A model generated the notes under the pieces. That model searched no databases. It was given only the letters and a program-made list of their open reading frames with translations, and had not been told where the DNA came from. A program made the translations under genes and the position numbers. A stretch of DNA of 5,325 bases from Rhodoferax sp. Its GTDB lineage: Bacteria > Pseudomonadota > Gammaproteobacteria > Burkholderiales > Burkholderiaceae_C. Shown here piece by piece: positions 1-5,325 of this stretch (positions are counted from its first letter, which is position 1; every line of letters begins with the position of its first letter). The DNA is taken from positions 1-5,325 of the forward strand of contig JAJAZK010000505.1 of the NCBI GenBank assembly GCA_026785765.1, given 5' to 3'.

Positions 1-1
1 C

Positions 2-637
2 ATAAGCCGCCTCGAAACCCGCAACGACGGCGCACTCAGTGGTGGCCATGAGCTCAGCTTCGTGGTCAACGGGACCGCCGGGGCCAAAACCAGTGTATCC
101 CTGGATGGCGGCAAAACCAGTATCCCGCTGGCTGAAGAAAAAGCCGGCCACTACATCGGCAGCTACACCGTGAAAAGCCGCGACCAGCTGAACAACTCGA
201 CACAAGTTAGAGCAACACTTGCGCTGGGCGACAAGAAGACTACCGCCATGAAGACGCTGGCCGCTGGCTTTGTGGTGCCACAAGCGCTGGTCGCGCTGGC
301 TTGCGACGGCTGTGGGGTGGTGCAGTCCGTCTCCAAAGTCAAAGTCAAGGGCAAACCAAACTACCTGGGTGCCATTGCTGGTGGTGTTGCCGGTGCTGCG
401 TTGGGCAACCAGGTCGGCAAAGGCGACGGGAATACCGCAGCCACGGTAATCGGTGCGGTCGGTGGTGCCGTGGCAGGGCGCGAAGTGGAGAAGCGGGTAC
501 GCTCGAACACGGTTTATGACGTGGTTGTCAAACTGAACGACGCGAGTACCAAAACGGTCCGTTTTGAAACTGACCCCGGTTTCAAGGTCGGCAGCAAGGT
601 CAAGCTCAGCGGTGATACGCTGGTGACCAACGAGTAA
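2..637 (+). CDS. Ig-like / glycine-zipper 2TM envelope protein, 3' part (start lies left of window)
   Basis: The frame is open from base 2 with no stop, so the real start is outside the window; a GTG at 62 is internal to a conserved-looking domain and is not a convincing start. About 211 residues are visible. Residues about 1-90 look like a beta-rich Ig-like domain of the kind found in Burkholderiales envelope proteins (HELSFVVNGTAGAKTSVSL, then HYIGSYTV). A CDGCG pair of cysteines at about 101-105 comes next, then a glycine zipper at about 123-160 (GAIAGGVAGAALGNQVG and IGAVGGAVAGREVEKR), which is typical of the Rick_17kDa_Anti / SlyB-like 2TM family. The C-terminus (YDVVVKLND to GFKVGSKVKLSGD) is the short beta domain that usually follows. 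The likely place is the outer membrane or periplasm, with a structural or envelope-integrity role; this is inferred from the family. Any signal peptide would be upstream and cannot be seen. Family call is firm, exact function unknown. Confidence 0.85.
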   Translation: MSRLETRNDGALSGGHELSFVVNGTAGAKTSVSLDGGKTSIPLAEEKAGHYIGSYTVKSRDQLNNSTQVRATLALGDKKTTAMKTLAAGFVVPQALVALACDGCGVVQSVSKVKVKGKPNYLGAIAGGVAGAALGNQVGKGDGNTAATVIGAVGGAVAGREVEKRVRSNTVYDVVVKLNDASTKTVRFETDPGFKVGSKVKLSGDTLVTNE

Positions 638-640
638 GCC

Positions 641-664
641 CGGTGTTGGTTCCGACGCCGCTTT
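641..664 (+). terminator. Possible rho-independent terminator of the glycine-zipper gene
   Basis: An 8-bp stem (641-648 with 653-660, including two G-U type pairs) closes a 4-base loop GTTC, beginning 3 bases after the stop codon. It is followed by CTTT. The position is right for a terminator, but the T-run is only three bases long, so termination could be weak. Confidence 0.4.
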
Positions 665-790
665 GATCGGCCGCGCCATAGCATCTATGTCATCCGCCTG
701 AGGAAGGATGTGCTCGCAAGAACGCGGTTTGCCCGGGCGAATCCTGATCACGTTTCCTACAAGCCCTGTGTGTACGTGGGTTAAAAGACC

Positions 791-988
791 ATGACACCGG
801 AGCAGCGCTACGCGAGGCACTTGCAAGCGAAGACTGGGAGCAAGTGGGTAAGGGAGTACCACATCCGTTTGCATGCCCGCCTGATCGACAGGCAGCCCAA
901 GTTTGCTTCGCGTGGACTGGCGGAGGCGCACGAAATGCTCTTAGCTGAGCTTTTGCACCGGAGAGGCTACGCAGTTTGGGTCGGTTAA
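791..988 (+). CDS. Small hypothetical protein, 65 aa, unrecognised
   Basis: I do not recognise this protein. The ATG at 791 is the first start after an in-frame TAA at 782, so there is no longer form. It is basic and looks mostly helical: a stretch at residues 5-34 rich in Arg, Lys and His, then a second amphipathic segment, SRGLAEAHEMLLAELLHRRG, at about 41-60, ending in GYAVWVG. There is no membrane segment, signal peptide or cysteine. About 46 of 64 sense codons end in G or C, which favours a real gene, and the amino-acid mix is balanced. Against it, no clear Shine-Dalgarno site precedes the start. Four of its nine Arg codons are AGG or AGA, which are usually rare in GC-rich beta-proteobacteria. 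It could be a small regulatory or nucleic-acid-binding protein, but that is a guess from charge alone. The antisense frame over the same bases (690-998) is Pro/Ser/Arg-rich and looks like a shadow. Confidence 0.5.
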   Translation: MTPEQRYARHLQAKTGSKWVREYHIRLHARLIDRQPKFASRGLAEAHEMLLAELLHRRGYAVWVG

Positions 989-1172
989 AAACGCGCATGT
1001 GCCTAAATCTCGCGCTACCGCCTGTTCAAGGGTGGGGCTGACTGCCGTGTTTACTCGTCGTTTGACTGCAAAAGGAGTCTAGAAGCGATGACGTTTTACG
1101 GTTGTTGCTATTCTGGTGCCAGCCCAAAAAGAGACTGCTACGAATTAGGTAGCGAACTTTCCTCGCTTGTAC
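989..1172. other. Intergenic region between the small ORF and tRNA-Thr, lower GC
   Basis: No convincing gene is seen here. GC falls to about 47% in 1081-1140, well below the neighbouring genes. It holds two short hairpins just downstream of the tRNA and a strong-looking AAAAGGAG at 1070-1077 placed before a 33-codon reading frame (1088-1189), which is described under findings. Confidence 0.6.
1126..1153 (-). terminator. Possible terminator downstream of tRNA-Thr
   Basis: On the minus strand, 20 bases after the tRNA CCA end, GCTAC (1153-1149) pairs with GTAGC (1141-1137) around a 7-base loop. AGTCTC and a run of five T (1130-1126) follow. The stem is only 5 bp and the T-run is 6 bases away, so this is a weak match to a rho-independent terminator. 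A second 5-bp hairpin (1163-1167 with 1151-1155, also a 7-base loop) shares three bases with it, so both cannot form fully at once. Confidence 0.3.
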
Positions 1173-1248
1173 TGGTGCCGGAGAGATGAATCGAACACCC
1201 GACCTTCTCATTACGAATGAGCTGCTCTACCGACTGAGCTACACCGGC
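1173..1248 (-). tRNA. tRNA-Thr, anticodon CGT
   Basis: The minus strand gives a full 76-base cloverleaf with an encoded CCA end (1175-1173). The acceptor stem starts GCCGGTG, the D-arm is GCTC/GAGC with GG in the loop, the anticodon loop is TTCGTAA with CGT at 1215-1213, the variable loop has 5 bases, and the T-loop is TTCGATT. The anticodon arm closely matches E. coli thrW as I remember it, including the G27/A43 opposition. It reads ACG threonine codons, which are frequent in a GC-rich genome. The G1-C72 and C2-G71 pairs and the G35-U36 bases used by threonyl-tRNA synthetase are present. One oddity is U6 opposite U67 in the acceptor stem. The gene begins 11 bases after the fbp stop on the same strand. 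Confidence 0.97.
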
Positions 1249-1258
1249 AACGGTTGAA

Positions 1259-1286
1259 ATTATAGCCGGGCGTGGTAGCTGGTGAT
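1259..1286 (-). promoter_or_regulatory. Putative promoter of tRNA-Thr inside the 3' end of fbp
   Basis: A perfect TATAAT lies at 1264-1259 on the minus strand. It spans the last bases of the final fbp Leu codon (CTA) and its TAA stop. Ten bases separate it from the first base of the tRNA, so transcription would start about 3-4 bases upstream of the mature 5' end. The -35 region is poor: ATCACC at 1286-1281 with 16-bp spacing matches TTGACA at three of six positions. The -10 is clear; whether it is used is an inference. Confidence 0.5.
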
Positions 1287-2267
1287 CCGTTCTACCTCGT
1301 TCTTGCTGCCCAGCACCACGCTTACGCGTTCATGCAATTTGCCCGGCACGATGTCCAGAATTCGTGTTCTCGCGTCGGTGGCGGCGCCGCCCGCCTGCTC
1401 GACGAGCCAACTCATCGGGTTGGCCTCATACATCAGGCGCAGCTTGCCCGGCTTGTCGGGTTCGCGCTTGTCCCAGGGGTACATGAAGACGCCGCCACGG
1501 GTCAGGATGCGGTGTACGTCGGCCACCATGCTGGCAATCCAGCGCATGTTGAAGTCCTTGCCTCGCGGGCCATCGCTGCCGGCCAGACACTCGTCGATGT
1601 ACCGTTTGACCGGTGTATCCCAGTGCCGCATATTGCTCATGTTGATAGCGAACTCGTGTGTGTCGGGTGGAATCTGCACGTTTTCCTGGGTCAGGGTGAA
1701 CGAGCCCTGTTCCCGGTCGAGCGTGAACACAGCCACACCATCGCCGACCGTCAGCACTAGCGTGGTCTGCGGGCCATACACGCAGTAGCCGGCGGCCACC
1801 TGCTGGCGACCCGGTTGCAGGAAGTCGCTTTCCGACACACCGGCACTGCCTTCGGGCTTTTTCAGCACACTGAAAATGGTGCCGATGCTCACGTTCACAT
1901 CGACGTTGCTGGAGCCGTCCAGCGGGTCGAACAACAGCAGGTACTCACCTTGCGGGTAACGGTTGGGCACGACATAGATGCCGTCCATCTCCTCACTGGC
2001 CATGGCCGCGAGGTGACCGCCCCACTCGTTGGCTTCAATTAACACCTCGTTGGCGATGATGTCGAGTTGCTTCTGGATTTCGCCCTGCACGTTTTCGCTG
2101 TGGGCCGTTCCAAGCACGCCGCCCAGCGCTCCCTTGTTGACCGCCTGGCAGATGCTTTTGCAAGCGCGCGCCACCACTTCCAGCAGCAGGCGCAGGTTCG
2201 CCGGGATCAAGGCATGCAGGCGTTGCTGTTCGACCAAGTAGCGGGTGAGTGAGACTCTGGAACTCAT
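1260..2267 (-). CDS. fbp: Fructose-1,6-bisphosphatase, class I
   Basis: This enzyme hydrolyses fructose 1,6-bisphosphate to fructose 6-phosphate and phosphate in the cytoplasm, the committed step of gluconeogenesis (also used in the Calvin cycle where present). The 335 residues match the usual class I length. Metal-binding and catalytic motifs are intact: ASEEMD at 90-95 (Glu92/Glu93), DPLDGSSN at 114-121, and YEANPMSWLVEQAGG from 280, where Glu281 is the expected metal ligand. GGVFMYP (258-264) and KLRLMYE (275-281) belong to the sugar-phosphate site. The ATG start is supported by GAGGA at 2281-2277, nine bases upstream, which shares two bases with the pepN stop codon; translation is probably coupled to pepN. 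The gene ends CTA TAA, inside a TATAAT that may serve the following tRNA. There is no sign of damage. A housekeeping gluconeogenic role is most likely, since no other Calvin-cycle gene is visible. Confidence 0.97.
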   Translation of the reverse strand: MSSRVSLTRYLVEQQRLHALIPANLRLLLEVVARACKSICQAVNKGALGGVLGTAHSENVQGEIQKQLDIIANEVLIEANEWGGHLAAMASEEMDGIYVVPNRYPQGEYLLLFDPLDGSSNVDVNVSIGTIFSVLKKPEGSAGVSESDFLQPGRQQVAAGYCVYGPQTTLVLTVGDGVAVFTLDREQGSFTLTQENVQIPPDTHEFAINMSNMRHWDTPVKRYIDECLAGSDGPRGKDFNMRWIASMVADVHRILTRGGVFMYPWDKREPDKPGKLRLMYEANPMSWLVEQAGGAATDARTRILDIVPGKLHERVSVVLGSKNEVERITSYHARL

Positions 2268-2276
2268 GGCTTGGGT

Positions 2277-2281
2277 TCCTC
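2277..2281 (-). promoter_or_regulatory. fbp ribosome binding site overlapping the pepN stop codon
   Basis: The minus strand reads TGAGGA, where TGA is the pepN stop and GAGGA is the Shine-Dalgarno site for fbp. The 9-base spacer ACCCAAGCC leads to the fbp ATG. Ribosomes finishing pepN would stop directly on the fbp initiation region, which favours coupling or reinitiation. Confidence 0.75.
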
Positions 2282-4997
2282 AAGCAGCGAGCGCGCGACC
2301 GACAACTTCGCGCACATCGCTGCTGAGGTCGGTCTTGGCTGCAACCCGCGTGATGGCTTCGCGCGCTGCGCTGCGGTAGGGCTCGGCCAGTTTGCTCCAG
2401 CGGTCCAATGCGCGCGCCAGCCGTGCCGCCACCTGGGGATTGATGGTATCGAGCTCCAGCACCCGCTCGATCCAGAACACATAACCGGCGGCGTCGTGCC
2501 GATGGAAGGCCCCCGGGTTGGCGCTGCAATAACTGAAGATGAGGCTGCGTGCCCGGTTCGGGTTGCGCAGGTTGAAGTCCGGGTGGGCCATCAACTGGCG
2601 CACCTGTTGCAGCACCTGGCCGCCGCGGTCGGGTGCGCCAGCCTGCAGGGCAAACCACTTGTCGAGCACCAGCGGGTCGTCCTTGAACAACGCATGAAAC
2701 TGCTGCAGCGCCGGTGCCGCCAGCGCATGCCCACTGACCAGCAGGGCAGACAGGGCGTTGACGCGGTCGGTCATGTTGCCGGCGCTCTTGAAACGCTGGT
2801 AAGCCTTGCCAGGCCACAGATCGGCTGCGGGCGCGCCAGCGTTGGCGGTGGCCACCAGGCACAACATGGTCAGTGCCATGCCAGCCAGGGCACGACGCCC
2901 GCTCGACACCGGGTCGGGCTGGTAGGCGCCGCTGGTCTGATGGGCCTGGTAGGCCCATTGCCAGTCGTCCTGCAACGCGGTGGCCAACTGCAGCCGCATC
3001 GATTCGCGCACTGCATGCACCTGCTGCGGATCGACCGTTGTCAATTGCTCGGCGATGTAGGTCTCGGAGGGCAAGGCGAGCACCAGTTCCTTGAATGCCG
3101 CGTCGAGCGTTGGACTGCGCAACACGGCGCGCATTGCCTGCAAATAGGCGTCGTTCAGAATCTGCGTGGAGCTGCCGCTGCCGATGGCTGCCAGGGCGCA
3201 ACGCATGGCCATCCGCTGCCCCGCCTCCCAGCGGTTGAAGGGATCGCTGTCGTGGGCCAGCAGGTGCAGCAGTTGCCCGTCCGAGTAGTCGAACTCCAGC
3301 ACCACCGGGGCGCTGAAGCCGCGCAGCAAGGACGGTACCGGTTCGACGTCGACGTTGACGAAGGTGAGCGATTCGGCCGCCTGGCTGATGACAAAGGTGC
3401 GTGAAGCTGCTCCGGGGATGGCCTCATCGGCCAATTGCAAGGGCAAGTCGCGTCCGTCAGGGCCGACCAGGCCCAGGTGGACCGGGATCACGAACGGCTC
3501 CTTGGTCGCTTGGCCCGGCGTCGGTGCGCAGGTCTGGCCCAGGTTCAACGTATAGGTGTGTGCCTGCGCATCGTAGTGCCCGCGGGCGCGCAGATACGGG
3601 GTGCCGGCCTGGCTGTACCAGTGTTTGAACTGCGGCAGCAGTTGAACCAGGTCCGATCCCGGGTTGGCGTCGGCCTGGGCCTGGGCAAAGTCGTCGCAGG
3701 TGACCGCATGGCCGTCGTGGCGCTCAAAATACAGTTTCATGCCGCGGGCAAATCCGTCCCGGCCCACCAGCGTCTGCATCATGCGCACCACCTCGGCGCC
3801 TTTTTCGTAGATGGTGACGGTGTAAAAATTGTTGATCTCCACATAACTGTCCGGCCGTACCGGGTGCGCCATCGGTCCCGCGTCTTCCGGGAACTGCGCC
3901 GTGCGAAGTACCCGCACGTCTTCTATGCGCTTGACCGCACGCGCCGAAGCCTCGGCACACAGGTCCTGCGAGAACTCCTGGTCGCGGAAGACGGTCAGTC
4001 CTTCCTTCAGGCTGAGCTGGAACCAGTCGCGGCACGTCACCCGGTTGCCGGTCCAGTTGTGGAAATACTCGTGCCCGATCACCGACTCGATGTTGGAATA
4101 GTCGGCATCGGTAGCGGTGGCCTGGCTGGCCAGCACGAACTTGGTGTTGAAGATGTTCAGGCCCTTGTTTTCCATCGCGCCCATGTTGAAGTCGCTGGTC
4201 GCCACCACCATGAATCGCTCCAGGTCCAGCGACAGGCCAAAACGCGCCTCGTCCCAGGCAATCGATGCCATCAGCGAATGCATGGCGTGTTGGGTCTTTT
4301 CCATGTCGCCGGGACGCACATAGATCTCGAGCAGATGGTCGCGTCCGGCGCGCGAGGTGATGCGCTGCTGGCGGCACACGAGCTGTCCCGCCACCAGTGC
4401 AAAAAGGTAGGACGGCTTGCGGTGCGGGTCTACCCAGCGCGCGAAATGGCGGCTGCTGTCGCCGGGCAAATCGCCGTGCTCCACCAGATTGCCATTGGAC
4501 AGCAGGACCGGATAGCGTGTCTTGTCGGCGCGCAGCGTCACACTGTAGCTGGCCATCACGTCGGGGCGGTCCAGAAAGTAGGTGATGCGGCGGAAGCCTT
4601 CGGCCTCGCATTGGGTAAAGAACGAGTCGTTGCTGACGTACAGGCCCATCAACTTGGTGTTTTTGGCCGGCATGCAGGTCGTGAAGATCTCCAGATCAAA
4701 GGCGCCCTCCCCAGCACTGGGCAGGTTGTCCAGCACCAGCTTGCCGTCATCGATCCGGAACGACGCCCCGGAACCGTTCACCAGCACGCGCGCCAGGTTG
4801 AGTTCCTCGCCGTCCAGGCGCAGCGCCTGCGTGGGTGCGTCCGGGTTGCGGCGCACACGCATCTTGTTGAGGACACGGGTTTTGGACGGGTCGAGGTCAA
4901 ACGTCAGGTCGACCGTATCGATCCAGTAGGCCGGGGCACGGTAGTCCAGGCGCTGGACTCCCGTTGCCAGCGCCAGACCGTCATTGTGAGCGGGCAT
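2280..4997 (-). CDS. pepN: Aminopeptidase N (M1 family zinc metallopeptidase)
   Basis: PepN removes N-terminal residues from peptides in the cytoplasm during peptide turnover, using one zinc ion. The 905 residues compare with about 870 in E. coli PepN. All catalytic motifs are present: QCEAEGFR from 129 (substrate N-terminus pocket), exopeptidase motif GAMEN at 273-277 (Glu276), zinc motif HEYFH at 309-313 followed after 18 residues by Glu332, and transition-state tyrosine Tyr397 in YEKG. Domains in order are an N-terminal beta domain (about 1-205), a thermolysin-like catalytic domain (about 205-450), an Ig-like beta domain (about 455-560) and a helical C-terminal domain (about 560-905, with NPNRARSLI and NPQVAARL). 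Compared with E. coli there is a 4-residue insertion near 348-351 (DLCAEASARAV), which moves the tyrosine from 381 to 397. The ATG start has GGAGA at 5008-5004 with a 6-base spacer. It overlaps the upstream HAD gene by 17 bases and precedes fbp by 12. No signal peptide is seen. Confidence 0.97.
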   Translation of the reverse strand: MPAHNDGLALATGVQRLDYRAPAYWIDTVDLTFDLDPSKTRVLNKMRVRRNPDAPTQALRLDGEELNLARVLVNGSGASFRIDDGKLVLDNLPSAGEGAFDLEIFTTCMPAKNTKLMGLYVSNDSFFTQCEAEGFRRITYFLDRPDVMASYSVTLRADKTRYPVLLSNGNLVEHGDLPGDSSRHFARWVDPHRKPSYLFALVAGQLVCRQQRITSRAGRDHLLEIYVRPGDMEKTQHAMHSLMASIAWDEARFGLSLDLERFMVVATSDFNMGAMENKGLNIFNTKFVLASQATATDADYSNIESVIGHEYFHNWTGNRVTCRDWFQLSLKEGLTVFRDQEFSQDLCAEASARAVKRIEDVRVLRTAQFPEDAGPMAHPVRPDSYVEINNFYTVTIYEKGAEVVRMMQTLVGRDGFARGMKLYFERHDGHAVTCDDFAQAQADANPGSDLVQLLPQFKHWYSQAGTPYLRARGHYDAQAHTYTLNLGQTCAPTPGQATKEPFVIPVHLGLVGPDGRDLPLQLADEAIPGAASRTFVISQAAESLTFVNVDVEPVPSLLRGFSAPVVLEFDYSDGQLLHLLAHDSDPFNRWEAGQRMAMRCALAAIGSGSSTQILNDAYLQAMRAVLRSPTLDAAFKELVLALPSETYIAEQLTTVDPQQVHAVRESMRLQLATALQDDWQWAYQAHQTSGAYQPDPVSSGRRALAGMALTMLCLVATANAGAPAADLWPGKAYQRFKSAGNMTDRVNALSALLVSGHALAAPALQQFHALFKDDPLVLDKWFALQAGAPDRGGQVLQQVRQLMAHPDFNLRNPNRARSLIFSYCSANPGAFHRHDAAGYVFWIERVLELDTINPQVAARLARALDRWSKLAEPYRSAAREAITRVAAKTDLSSDVREVVGRALAA

Positions 4998-5325
4998 GCG
5001 AGTTCTCCAAAAAGTTCGACGCGATCAGTTCATGGTAATCCCGCACCGTGGCCAGTACATGTGGCCCGGCCAGTTCGCTCGCCGCGTGGCTGGTACACAT
5101 GGCCACGGCCCGCATGCCGGCGCGGCGCGCGGCTTCGATGCCGAATGGCGCGTCCTCGAACACGATGCATTGTTCGGGCGCAACGCCGATACGCCGTGCC
5201 GCCTCCAGAAAGATGGCGGGTTCCGGTTTGCCCGGCAGCCCTTCATCGCCACCCACTACGGCATGCGGCAACGGATCCATGCGCAGGTGCGAAAACGCGA
5301 ACGCAATGTTGTGCTTGTCGCCGGC
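4981..5325 (-). CDS. HAD-superfamily phosphatase / beta-phosphoglucomutase-like hydrolase, C-terminal part
   Basis: The frame is open to the right edge, so the start and the N-terminal catalytic Asp motif lie outside the window; an internal ATG at 5280 is not the start. The 114 visible residues carry the later HAD motifs: GKPEPAIFLEAARRIG with the conserved motif-III Lys (visible residue 33), and CIVFEDAPFGIEAARRAGM with the acidic motif-IV pair Glu57-Asp58 that holds Mg2+. This pattern fits HAD subfamily IA, the beta-phosphoglucomutase / phosphoglycolate phosphatase-like group acting on small phosphorylated metabolites in the cytoplasm. The exact substrate cannot be told, because the specificity-determining cap region is not in view. 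Its last 17 bases overlap the pepN start in another frame, which suggests co-transcription and translational coupling, with this gene upstream of pepN and fbp. Confidence 0.9.
   Translation of the reverse strand, partial: AGDKHNIAFAFSHLRMDPLPHAVVGGDEGLPGKPEPAIFLEAARRIGVAPEQCIVFEDAPFGIEAARRAGMRAVAMCTSHAASELAGPHVLATVRDYHELIASNFLENSHARSQ
5004..5008 (-). promoter_or_regulatory. pepN ribosome binding site inside the HAD gene
   Basis: GGAGA sits 6 bases before the pepN ATG, within the coding sequence of the upstream HAD gene. It settles the choice of the 4997 start, which opens a frame matching the family N-terminus (DYRAPAYWIDTVDLTFDLDP at about 18-37). Confidence 0.7.

Noticed and set aside
62..637. 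GTG at 62 as the start of the glycine-zipper gene
   Set aside because: The frame continues upstream to the window edge with residues that fit the same Ig-like domain (ETRNDGALSGGHELSF), so the GTG is internal.
731..738. GCCCGGGC palindrome in the intergenic region
   Set aside because: An isolated 8-base palindrome in GC-rich DNA, with no second copy or promoter nearby, is likely chance.
748..779. CACGT ... ACGTG inverted repeat upstream of the small ORF
   Set aside because: The arms are only 5 bases and about 22 bases apart, which is too weak to call an operator or a hairpin.
690..998. 102-codon minus-strand frame opposite the small ORF
   Set aside because: Its product is rich in Pro, Ser, Arg and Ala with no recognisable domain, as expected for a shadow frame in GC-rich DNA; the + strand frame at 791-988 has the more protein-like composition.
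2035..3201. Long minus-strand open frame (388 codons) and a 377-codon + strand frame over pepN
   Set aside because: Both overlap pepN, which has all M1 catalytic motifs over its whole length. Their products are low-complexity Arg/Ala/Gly/Gln-rich strings, typical of shadow frames in GC-rich genes.
3941..3960. 4-residue insertion in PepN compared with E. coli
   Set aside because: It lies in a loop between the zinc Glu and the catalytic Tyr and, as far as I recall, occurs in other beta-proteobacterial PepN proteins, so it is not a novelty.

Overview
The window looks like ordinary chromosomal DNA from a beta-proteobacterium, most likely Burkholderiales and close to Comamonadaceae (Rhodoferax/Polaromonas/Acidovorax-like). 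This rests on the fairly high GC of the genes, the sequence character of the PepN and fructose-1,6-bisphosphatase proteins, and a glycine-zipper surface protein of a type common in that order. The taxonomic placement is recognition from memory, not a search result.

Layout. Positions 2-637 (+) hold the 3' part of a gene for an Ig-like/glycine-zipper envelope protein, followed at once by a hairpin that may be its terminator. Positions 638-1172 are mostly intergenic. They contain one small unrecognised ORF (791-988, +) and a lower-GC stretch (about 1060-1170). From 1173 rightwards everything is on the minus strand. Read in the direction of transcription it is: the 3' part of a HAD-superfamily phosphatase gene (4981-5325, running off the right edge), pepN (2280-4997), fbp (1260-2267) and tRNA-Thr(CGT) (1173-1248).

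The minus-strand genes are packed as a unit. The HAD gene overlaps pepN by 17 bases. pepN and fbp are 12 bases apart, and the fbp ribosome binding site shares bases with the pepN stop codon. The tRNA starts only 11 bases after the fbp stop. A perfect TATAAT lies across the fbp stop codon at the right distance to be the tRNA's own -10 element. The genes have unrelated roles (sugar-phosphate-type phosphatase, peptide breakdown, gluconeogenesis, translation), so this is a housekeeping cluster rather than a pathway operon.

I found no mobile element, CRISPR array, defence system or clearly novel system. The observations most worth a second look are the stop-codon/promoter overlap before the tRNA, an unusual U-U mismatch in the tRNA acceptor stem, and the orphan small ORF with many AGG/AGA arginine codons.
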